This document shows positions 33,201-39,383 of a stretch of DNA of 39,383 nucleotides, piece after piece. How positions within the stretch are numbered: the stretch's first letter is position 1; the number at the start of each line of letters is the position of its first letter. Origin of the DNA: an uncultured Collinsella sp. (GTDB lineage: Bacteria > Actinomycetota > Coriobacteriia > Coriobacteriales > Coriobacteriaceae); assembly GCA_902495945.1 (NCBI GenBank), contig CABUZD010000001.1, forward strand, positions 1-39,383. The letters are read 5' to 3'. Position numbers and translations under genes: made by a program. The notes beneath the pieces are model-generated. The model saw only the letters and a program-made list of their open reading frames with translations. It made no database searches and was not told where the DNA came from.

Positions 33201-36200
33201 AGCTTCGAGAAGTCGAGCTTATAGTGCTCCCCGTCCTTGAGGGCCGCCGTCGTTTGCTTCTCCTCAGCGTAGCCGTTCTCCGCGCTCATCGAAGAGCCGG
33301 TGATGAGCTTGCCATCGATGGCAGTCTTAGTAGCATCGTCAGCCGCGGTCATAGCAAAGGTGAACTTGCCCGGAGCATCGGCACCGGCAACCACCTTCGT
33401 CACGGACGGGGTGTAGGTTGCCGCCTCGGTGACCGTATAGGTGTTCTTGAATTTGACCGTCGCGACACCGGTGGACGTTGCACCCGACGGATAGATCCAC
33501 TGGCCCTCGAGCTCGTCCTTGCCATCGACCTGCTTGCTTACCGCTGTCGTGACTCTAAGCGTACCGTCGCCGTTATCCGCTACGACGGCCCTAACCGTAT
33601 GGATCGTCTTGTCGTACGTATAGCCCGTCGCCTTGTCGTCAATCTCACTCACCGTATAGGTGAACGTCTTGCCGGCATCATCCTGAGTGAAGGTCAACCC
33701 ACCCGCAGGTATCAAACTCACGGTCTTGGGGGCGTCGGCCTCGACATTTGCGGTCTCAAAGACTTTGCCGTCCGTGGAAATGCCAACCTTGCTGGCAGAT
33801 GTCTCGTCAGCAGGCTTGACGATATAACGGAACGTGCTCTTAGGCGAGCCAAAAATGGTCGCATCCTTGGGATACGTCAACGTCTTCTCGATCTGCAAAC
33901 CGCCAGCGGCGCCATAGTCGAGGCTTGCCGTGTAACGGTTCACAAACGAGACAGTAGGCGTCGTAGCGCCGGCCTCACTTGCATCGTACTGCTGCACGTA
34001 AGTATTCGAATCTTGCTTGAGCTGGACGATCTTTTCGTCCGTCAGCGCGCTCGCGTCGGCACCGTCGCCCAGCAGTTCCGTCACACCCGCGCCCTTGAGC
34101 ACGGTCGTCACGGCGTAGAGCTTAGCGGGGTCGTCCTTGCGTGCTAGAACCTTGACGAGCACAATAGCGTCACCAGTGTAGCCGGTGTCATAGGCGTAGC
34201 CGGCAGCCGCAGGCTGGTTCTCGCGGATGCGATAGGCAAACGTATGGCCCAGATCCTGCTCCGTGAGTGTACGAGCAAAGAGCTTCTCTTGCCCGCTTGC
34301 GCCCACCACGGCACCGGACACGCCGGCCCCCGCAGCCTTATTGGACAGGCTAGCCTCGGCGCCGTCGACCGACGTCTGAACGCCGTTGTACCAAAGGCCC
34401 GTCACGGCAAAGGTAAACTGGCCCGCGGCAGAAGCGCGACCCTCAAGGGTCTTGCTGACCGTCACGCCATCAAAGGTGCCCGACGCATGGTATGCGTTGG
34501 TAAAGGCGGCCTTGTCAGCTACGGCCTTGTCCGCATCGGAGGCGCCGGTGTTGGCGTAGGTCACGCTCGACACGCGCAGCTTGCCCGTGTGGTTGCCCGA
34601 CTCGTCCAGATCGGTCACCACGACGGTCGCGCGTGCGGTGTGCTTGTCCATGGACATGCCCGCCTGGCCATCCTGCGCAGCTTTCTCGGTGATGTTGAAG
34701 CTAAAGGTGCCTGCGCGGTTGAACGTCACGGTCGGGGCGGCTTCGGTGCCAAAGGCGAACGAGGCCACGCGCCCCGTCGCGGGCGCACTGGCGACAGCCC
34801 GGTTGACGCCGATGGCAACAGCCCCATCCGTTACCGCCTGCTTTGTGGTCTTGCCCAAACCGGTCGCACCGGCATCGTCCGTAGCGGCAGCAAGGTTAAA
34901 GGCATAGCTCTCGCCCTGATTCCAGTCACGACCGCTCACGGTCTTTTGGCCCTGCAGGGTCACGCTCGTGGGCTCCACGCTATATATATTGGTAAAGGAG
35001 GGCGTGACATTCTCGTCCAGCTGCTTTACCGAGTTGTTTTCTGCGGCCTTGTAGTACTCGACCGAGGTCTGGATGCCGGCACCCTTCTTGTCGTTGCGCA
35101 CCACGGCGTAATAGACCGATCCATCGTAGGTCATGCCCGTAACGCTGCCGCGATTCTCGGCGAACTTGTAAACGTAGGCGCGTCCCGCATCCGCCTTGGC
35201 GGTATAGGAGATCACCGGCCACGTCACCGTGCCGTCGGCGTTGTTGCCCACGGTTGCGGTGTTGCCCTCGGCGCCCTGGGGCATGGGGGCCTTGATGCTC
35301 GTGTCGACCTTATCGGGATCGAACGCTGCATTGTCGTCCGCATAGCCGCCCACACGCTCGAGCTTAAAGCTAAAGGCGTTCTGGGAAAGCGGGAAACTCC
35401 CGGCGTTGTCGGTCAGGTTCTTTTGGGCATGGATGATGATGCTATGTTCGTGCGTATCGTAACGGTTGGTGAAGGTTGCGATCTTATCGGCAACCTCTGC
35501 GGCAGCCGGTTCGCCTGCGTCATCGCGCACCTGCACCACTTCCACGCTCTTGACGACCAATGCACCGGCTTGGTTATCCTCCACCACGACCTTCGCAGTA
35601 TAGGAGGCGGCAGAGTAGCTTATGCCATCCGCCCTGGCATTGGAGCCGGGGATAACCTCCTTGATGGTATAGGTGTACGTGCCTGGCTTGGTATAGGTGA
35701 TGTCGCCAAACGTCGCCGGCTGGTCGTTGGTGAGCTCAACCGTAGCCACCTTGCTCTTGGCGCCGCCGGGCATGGGGACGCCGTCGTCGGCTGTAAGCTG
35801 CACGGTAAAAGTATCGCCATCGGCCCAATTGCGGCCCTCGAGCACCTTCTTGGCGCTTAGGCCATTCTTTACGGGGTTGACACTGTAGTTGTTGGTGAAC
35901 TCTAGCTTGTTGCTCGCGGGAATCTTTCCGTCCTCGAGCGCGACGATCTTGCCCGTGATGGTGTTGCCGGTTCCGGACTGCTCCTCGCCGCCGGCCTTGC
36001 GGCTCACGAGGCTAAAGCCAGCCGGAAGCACCGACTCGCCGGCAGAGCCGGTCACAGTGTTAACGATGCTCGCCAGCACATTGCCACTGGACTCCTCGCC
36101 CTTGGTGGTGAGCTCGCTCACGCTGTAGCTGTCGTCCTTCTTAAGGTCGTAAACGCGAATGGTCTCGCCGGCCTTGATGGAATGGGTGTCGCCGTTCTTA

Positions 36201-39200
36201 AGCGTAAAGGAGTTGCCCACGGCCTTGCCGCTTGCATCGAATACGTGCGCCTCGTAACCCTTCTGGGACTCCGGCAGGGTGAACTTAAACGTAAAGGTCA
36301 GATCGTTGCCCTTCGCATCCTTGGTGGGCGCGGTAAGGCCACTGTCCGCCGTCACCGTCACGGTCTTAGTCACTTGCAGGCGTGCCACGCGACGATCGGT
36401 ATACTGCACGGCCGTTGCCGTGGTAAAGAGATGATTGAGCTGGAGTGTGCCCAGATCGGTGCCATTGGTGGCATCATCGTCTTGATAAAGGGCCATGCGG
36501 TTGATGCCCGTATCGGCAAAGATGGCCGCCAGCTGGCCGTTGCGCTCGCCACCATCCTCGACATAGCGCAAGATGGTCTTGGTACCTTGCGTCATCTTGT
36601 CATAGCGCATATGCATCAAGTTGCCCGCAAGAGAAGGCGTCACACCCTTGGCGGTACTCTGGCCCCATGTCAGGTTTCCGTTGGCGTCAACGGCCGCACT
36701 CTGCAGCTTGCCCTTAATGTGCGTAAGCGTGTTGTCGATGGAGTCGGGAGAGCCAAACTGCGCCAGGGAGGCAATCAGCGAACCCGGGCCGCTCATGCTG
36801 CGCACACCGTCGCCTTCCTTGCCGGCATCCACATACACACCAGAATCGTCCACGATTACCTTGGTGATGGTGTTGTTAATCTCATGGCCATCTGGACTTA
36901 CAGACTCACGCAGGTAGTACGTACCCTTGATAAGGGGTGCATGCTTTGTCGAATCGAGTGGGAAGCATGCAGCACCCTCAATGTCATACGGATAGGTCAT
37001 GTCGTTTACCTGCACGGTGTCATACGGCGTGGCACCGGCATTAATGGCATACGTGCTGGGGCTATCGCCGGTAACGTCCTCGGCCTTGTACAGCTCAAAC
37101 GTCGCGCCGTTCACGGGCTTGTCCAGGTCGTCGACCTTCTGCACAAACAGGCGGTTCTGAACGTTGGTGAGGTGGATCACCGTAGAGAACTGCCTGTTTA
37201 TCGTTTGATATTGAACCATAGAGGTGTTGTCGATGGTTGCCCCCGCCAGAGACGATGCCGTGGTGTGATACACCGCCACGGTATATTCCGCCTTCGACTT
37301 GTCCGTCATCATGGCGGCGTACTTCTCGATATCTCCGGGCAGTGACCTGACCGTCACCACGTAGTCGCCCTTGGTATCAACATCAAAGACACTCGTGTCC
37401 GCCGATTTGGCAGCCTCGACCGCACCGGCAATGCCGTGCGCGGAGCACAGCTTATAGCCATTGAGCGGGTTGCCCGTGACCGCCGTCCACGCGTCTTCGC
37501 TTGTGTGGTCCTCGCTCGCACCGGTGAGCTTGAGCACGACGGCGAAGGTCGTACCCGAGCTAATGGCGTTGCCCTTATTGTCTTTTGTTTCTTTATTAAG
37601 AGAAATGGTCTCCTTAGCGGCCAGATAGCCGCCGTTCAGCCACATGCGGCTACCCGTCCATGACTTGCCGTCGGCCGTGGTGACCGTCGTCTGCGGTGCA
37701 ACCACCACGCCACCCGTGCCGCTCGCAGCTTTCTTGTATTGCAGATGCAGCTCACCTGGCGTTGCGGTGGTTGATGAGGTCAGACTCGAGCGATATCCCG
37801 CGGGCAGGCCAACCTCTTTGAGTACAAAGTAATCGTGTCCCTCAGCGTGCTGGTTATCAAACGAAAGAACGGACCTGTCCGGCTTCAGAAGTACCAGCTG
37901 GCCATTGGCGTCCGTCGTGCCCTGAGCGATGGCCTCATCCTGCGCGTTCCAGTTGGCATCTGACTGATACAGAGCAAACTCGGCACCCTGGACTGCCTCG
38001 CCGTTCTGGTCGACCTTCGCGACCTCGGACGACGGCAGGGTGGTGAGGTTGAACTTAAGCGACATGTTCGATGCACCCGCGCCGCGCTCCAGATAGAAGA
38101 AGCTCAGCGTGTGCTTGGAGCTGTCGAGGAAGGTGTTGCCGGAGAATCTTCTGTTTGAAGTATCTGCGCCGGCAGCTTGGAACATCGCCTTAATGGTGGT
38201 GTCTTGAATTGTCTTTTCGGGATCATTGGCATTGTCGACATGACCGACATGCACGCCACCGGTGGCGAAGTTGATCTTGAGCGTCGCCTTCTCGTGGATG
38301 CCACCCAGATCGCCCACGAGTACGCCATCGATGTACACCCAGACGTCGTCATCGCCCGAGAACTCAAAGATCATATCTTTGTTACCGGTAGTCTTGCCGC
38401 TCGCAGGCTGGACAAACTCCGTGGTTACGGACATGCCAAAGTGATGGTTGAGATTCGTGCTTCCATCAATGATCTGCTTAGGGGAGAGGCTGTTGCCCTT
38501 CTCATCAAAAACCTTGTCAGCCGAGTCAAAGGGGAAGAACTGGCCCAGATTTGCATCTGATACGCCGCCCTTATATACGCCCGCCTTATCGTAGACGTTA
38601 AAGGAGTTGGTCGTGGACTTATATACGGCATAGTTACCTTTAGAACCATACGAGTCGTAAACGTAATAGCCATCCTTGAGCTGGAAAAGGCCCTTCACGT
38701 TGTTGTAGACGGCCTTGCCATTCTGCTTGCCGTTGGCCTGACTGTCGTTGTTAAAGAGATAGGCCAGCGATTCATCGGTGCAATCGCCTTTCGTGCCGTA
38801 TGAGGCATAGGTACCAGCCTTGATCTCGGGATAGCCATTCACCAGCGTGTTCTTCACAAATGGAAGACGTCCAAAGCCGTCAATGCTGCTTCTGCCCGTC
38901 CACTTGTTAATGCCCGTGCCGCCACCACCATTGAACTTGAGCTGGTGATTTTTGTTGATGCCGGTGTCGTTATTGCCATTATTGTTGTTTATGTTGACGG
39001 ACTTATCATTGGCGCCATCGACGACCCAGTAGTCGAACAGATTGACCGTGGTGCCGGTTGGATTCACCGTCTTCACGATGTGGTTGCTAAAGGGAACCGT
39101 CTGGTCGGCCGACGCACTCGTCGCACCAAACAAGAGTGCACACGCCGCCAGCGGGACGGCCAAAACCCTCAGGACACGCTTGGCGGTATTGGTTTTCTTG

Positions 39201-39247
39201 CCAAAAGGCTTTAGCATTTCTCGAGCTCTCGCACACACGCGATTCAT
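27290..39247 (-). CDS. Giant modular sortase-anchored stalk adhesin (Cna_B / pilin isopeptide-linker repeats)
   Basis: A 3985-residue secreted surface protein. The signal peptide is residues 1-47 (VLAVPLAACALLFGATSASA). A fibro-slime/PA14-like head occurs near 305 (FSGDDDVWVYIDGVLVGDLGG). Cna_B-like domains follow (EVAKVDQNGEAVQGAEFALY; FVQKVDDLDKPVNGATFELY). Then comes a long run of about fifteen FctA-type pilin isopeptide-linker modules, each starting like KTLEGRDW..G..F.F.L, with a central YTYTIKE-type glutamate strand and ending FTNTY. The Lys/Glu/Asn pattern predicts internal isopeptide bonds. Two DUF11-like modules sit mid-protein (VGDSYVYTINWVN; LGDELTYTIGYKN). A Gly/Ser/Pro linker leads to the anchor MPDTGD, a hydrophobic helix and YRRRR. 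The ATG at 39247 has GGGGAGG six bases upstream. The last third is visibly more GC-rich than the first. It is probably a host- or mucus-binding stalk. Confidence 0.92.
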   Translation of the reverse strand: MNRVCARAREMLKPFGKKTNTAKRVLRVLAVPLAACALLFGATSASADQTVPFSNHIVKTVNPTGTTVNLFDYWVVDGANDKSVNINNNNGNNDTGINKNHQLKFNGGGGTGINKWTGRSSIDGFGRLPFVKNTLVNGYPEIKAGTYASYGTKGDCTDESLAYLFNNDSQANGKQNGKAVYNNVKGLFQLKDGYYVYDSYGSKGNYAVYKSTTNSFNVYDKAGVYKGGVSDANLGQFFPFDSADKVFDEKGNSLSPKQIIDGSTNLNHHFGMSVTTEFVQPASGKTTGNKDMIFEFSGDDDVWVYIDGVLVGDLGGIHEKATLKINFATGGVHVGHVDNANDPEKTIQDTTIKAMFQAAGADTSNRRFSGNTFLDSSKHTLSFFYLERGAGASNMSLKFNLTTLPSSEVAKVDQNGEAVQGAEFALYQSDANWNAQDEAIAQGTTDANGQLVLLKPDRSVLSFDNQHAEGHDYFVLKEVGLPAGYRSSLTSSTTATPGELHLQYKKAASGTGGVVVAPQTTVTTADGKSWTGSRMWLNGGYLAAKETISLNKETKDNKGNAISSGTTFAVVLKLTGASEDHTSEDAWTAVTGNPLNGYKLCSAHGIAGAVEAAKSADTSVFDVDTKGDYVVTVRSLPGDIEKYAAMMTDKSKAEYTVAVYHTTASSLAGATIDNTSMVQYQTINRQFSTVIHLTNVQNRLFVQKVDDLDKPVNGATFELYKAEDVTGDSPSTYAINAGATPYDTVQVNDMTYPYDIEGAACFPLDSTKHAPLIKGTYYLRESVSPDGHEINNTITKVIVDDSGVYVDAGKEGDGVRSMSGPGSLIASLAQFGSPDSIDNTLTHIKGKLQSAAVDANGNLTWGQSTAKGVTPSLAGNLMHMRYDKMTQGTKTILRYVEDGGERNGQLAAIFADTGINRMALYQDDDATNGTDLGTLQLNHLFTTATAVQYTDRRVARLQVTKTVTVTADSGLTAPTKDAKGNDLTFTFKFTLPESQKGYEAHVFDASGKAVGNSFTLKNGDTHSIKAGETIRVYDLKKDDSYSVSELTTKGEESSGNVLASIVNTVTGSAGESVLPAGFSLVSRKAGGEEQSGTGNTITGKIVALEDGKIPASNKLEFTNNYSVNPVKNGLSAKKVLEGRNWADGDTFTVQLTADDGVPMPGGAKSKVATVELTNDQPATFGDITYTKPGTYTYTIKEVIPGSNARADGISYSAASYTAKVVVEDNQAGALVVKSVEVVQVRDDAGEPAAAEVADKIATFTNRYDTHEHSIIIHAQKNLTDNAGSFPLSQNAFSFKLERVGGYADDNAAFDPDKVDTSIKAPMPQGAEGNTATVGNNADGTVTWPVISYTAKADAGRAYVYKFAENRGSVTGMTYDGSVYYAVVRNDKKGAGIQTSVEYYKAAENNSVKQLDENVTPSFTNIYSVEPTSVTLQGQKTVSGRDWNQGESYAFNLAAATDDAGATGLGKTTKQAVTDGAVAIGVNRAVASAPATGRVASFAFGTEAAPTVTFNRAGTFSFNITEKAAQDGQAGMSMDKHTARATVVVTDLDESGNHTGKLRVSSVTYANTGASDADKAVADKAAFTNAYHASGTFDGVTVSKTLEGRASAAGQFTFAVTGLWYNGVQTSVDGAEASLSNKAAGAGVSGAVVGASGQEKLFARTLTEQDLGHTFAYRIRENQPAAAGYAYDTGYTGDAIVLVKVLARKDDPAKLYAVTTVLKGAGVTELLGDGADASALTDEKIVQLKQDSNTYVQQYDASEAGATTPTVSFVNRYTASLDYGAAGGLQIEKTLTYPKDATIFGSPKSTFRYIVKPADETSASKVGISTDGKVFETANVEADAPKTVSLIPAGGLTFTQDDAGKTFTYTVSEIDDKATGYTYDKTIHTVRAVVADNGDGTLRVTTAVSKQVDGKDELEGQWIYPSGATSTGVATVKFKNTYTVTEAATYTPSVTKVVAGADAPGKFTFAMTAADDATKTAIDGKLITGSSMSAENGYAEEKQTTAALKDGEHYKLDFSKLTFNKPGTYKFAINELAPNGGLGEWTYDAHIYTLTITATDEGGKLVARADGATGSEGFIFTNRYRTSTSYELQGGLEIVKTLNGHDLHAGMFGFTVTGEDAASTDKLNKLLRADEGKLTVTNDEPQADGTSHTGILGGLTFATEDAGKTFTYKVVENGGGKGGYTYDSTYWMVEIAVNNRRDGSLYTVTTAKHYDANEAEEPHEKKIFSSESGTAKAQVFFTNSYAATGTFDGLTAEKVMDSGDKIETGQYTFDLYAEKADGSLEKMDEGTTRADEDGTATVDFGKVNFKLGDATSGTHEQTIDLAGAVNDGIATKRHNADHTTTYSFNLVAKERMANLPEGVRPVDTSATCRVLLEVTDNNDGTLTPKVTYRNGAEKGKIVFHNTRDKVKTIGTVAKPDVDIDGQLLSVGDSYVYTINWVNAETDADGNLVSANVTVKDELPVGVVFEAFEGEYADKGAASGQSLTWDLGKQPAGSHGSVRVRVKITEDAVKDAQGAVGTVENKAIVTVDNKSYTGTTTNFVPKKSESDVQDSNGSGVALGDELTYTIGYKNTEGASATVTITDAVPAGTEFVEFAGDHKDAGSKGNDGSLTWTLKDVPAGKEGTVQFKVRVTEDAFKSGGASGDISNQASVAVGNNPAVKTNTTTDQVSDGRLTLSKTVTAAEGITAPNKAFTFKVLLYQADGTTPLAGTFAYAGRPDGTNGTYVSGQIKSGDTIALKAGGSVTVTLPIGAHYEVQELDSKGELMTSEDGFAVVDKANPQKGTVGQATKVGFTNVYSVESTKVENAFKVQKKISGRNWTKADAFTMMLTAQGEAPMPKGAKEGVSTIELHKDAQVGNFGTIEYTKPGTYTYVITEPSGDETSLIFSKATYRATVTVADDGAGKLFAKTKIAQLTDDAGDAAERTVEAAVFTNTAKTGSLTVKKTVVGGDSQREFGFTVALADGDGEPVSGTFGKGEHVVTFTDGKATFTLKDGGEKTVAGLPVGARYTVTEDAVEGYTAAVNGADGSKAEGAVTEDGATVAFTNTYGTATEGRDISTAGLFTKTLEGRDWAEGDSFQFALAGEGGAPMPEGSADGSKTVSVTAAAGTRAGDRVAFDFGPIRYTLDDIKDAGFAEVGGKRVRAKTFTYTVREVRPDDGSAIAGVAYDGHVATMTVTVTDDGSGNLTATTPAIAQVSGGDFVNTYTTELDYSARAGVRLSKTLSGRAMEAGQFAFTVTADAETAAKLGLKTGKDAYAVAAADDGEADLVDLVGGAAESDVKFTDADAGKTYSFTVTETKLGGEGYTNDTAPRTVAIAPGYDAATGKLTVTTTVAKDGVEVARSEVSTADDATETPALVTVAFENSYEATGTLGGEGNVAINATKTLTGRAAAAGEFSFSVRDAQGDVVATATNRASGDGEAAGLAFSPIAYTTDTLEQMVADGTATRAADGSWAIPYTVSEDGTDRLPAGVTATASSFDITVKVTDNGKGGLDTAVVYPEGSGGTLSFVNGYGTNEATVDLAGTKTLALGQAGLGLTQADIEGKYTFKIAPLDGAPAPADASGKTVTEATNDAAGNVELGHVTFKQPSDLDDVEIDRDGLRTKTFAYRVSESGSVDGVANDATATRTFTVKVVEDTNAGTLSAEVLPAEGTPEGKGAFEFTNTYGVNPTPSSVTDQITVNKKLEGRDLAEGEFEFQLVEIAADGSESVAATGKNAADGTVVLSPVTYTAPGAHGYELREVAGTAGGVTYDKTTYRVRTTVTDAGNGTLAVKHELMDAEGNAANDTSVTFTNGYKAAPVTLKLGAAKVLKGAELKAGQFSFELKSRDGKVMSTAKNAADGSVTFDVLTFKQVGTYTFTVSEADDGQAHVTYDKAVRKIVVTVSDEAADGTRTGYLSARVSYEGDANLPPVFTNSYAENPGTPGTPENPGTPGGGSGGGSDNGSGSGSGGDGSKGGMPDTGDRSLPVEALAAMAGIGALAVAGGAALYRRRR

Positions 39248-39288
39248 GAAGGCCCTCCCCAATCCATGAGGACGGCAAGCAGCGGCTC

Positions 39289-39352
39289 ATTATATATGTG
39301 TCGTCGTCCCCATCGATGCAAATATACGCCCCCCCCCCGCGCAGAAACGCAA
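39289..39352 (-). promoter_or_regulatory. Putative promoter of the giant adhesin with a G10 tract
   Basis: On the minus strand a run of ten G (39329-39338) lies between TTGCGT (39347-39352) and TATATT (39321-39326), a 20-base spacer. A second, consensus TATAAT lies at 39289-39294, 42 bases upstream of the start codon. If the first pair is used, loss of three G would give the optimal 17-base spacer. If the second is used, the tract sits just upstream of the -35 region. The -35 match is weak (three of six). Confidence 0.45.
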
Positions 39353-39383
39353 GGCAGGACATCGCAATATACTTAAAATTGTA

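Noticed and set aside
29753..34147. A 1464-codon open frame on the plus strand, antisense to the giant adhesin (with others at 27662-28909, 34244-35860 and 36182-37345)
   Set aside because: These frames mirror the repeat modules of the minus-strand gene, and stay open because that gene avoids the codons that would give stops opposite. They have no ribosome binding sites and give Arg/Gly/Val/His-rich translations with no domain.

Overview
This window is a piece of a high-GC Gram-positive chromosome, most likely a gut Coriobacteriia of the genus Collinsella. That assignment is an inference from gene content and style: sortase-anchored giant adhesins built from Cna_B/pilin-linker modules, an LTA-synthase-like enzyme, a Kup transporter next to KdpDE, strong purine-rich ribosome binding sites, and long palindromes in most gaps. 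No rRNA, tRNA, sortase or transposase gene was recognised.

Layout. 1-128 is a short element with terminal inverted repeats. 227-12957 is a housekeeping block: a Tex-type S1 RNA-binding protein (+), a transaldolase-family aldolase (-), a Cof-type HAD phosphatase (-), an RlmKL fusion rRNA methyltransferase (+) whose RlmL half looks catalytically degenerate, a potassium locus on the minus strand (kup, a 64-aa membrane protein, a short kdpD, kdpE) and a nitroreductase (-). 13171-15471 is an LTA-synthase-family enzyme (+). 15493-20876 is a symmetric segment: a 1362-aa FG-GAP/FN3/Ig-like surface protein (-) lies between two arrays of a 62-bp palindromic repeat, and outside the arrays sit two inverted copies of a long nested hairpin. 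Those hairpins keep their pairing although the outer stem sequences differ, which suggests a structured RNA at 3' ends. 20918-25313 holds a flavodoxin-like protein and a heterodimeric ABC exporter pair (all -). 25525-26592 is a coiled-coil, LANTG-anchored surface protein (+). 27095-27200 is the SRP RNA gene (-). 27290-39247 is a single 3985-aa modular surface stalk protein (-), about 30% of the window, with a ten-base G tract in its putative promoter.

How it fits together. Three cell-wall-anchored proteins and an envelope polymer synthase make the right two thirds a cell-surface region. Two anchor signals are LANTG-type and one is MPDTG-type, so two sortase specificities may be involved. The potassium locus pairs the constitutive-type carrier Kup with a KdpDE-type sensor/regulator, with no kdpFABC in the window.

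The most interesting candidates are the covarying 3'-end hairpin pair, the 62-bp palindrome arrays flanking the surface-protein gene, the possible phase-variable promoter of the giant adhesin, and the Kup/small protein/KdpDE arrangement. Everything here is read by eye; no database search or folding program was run.
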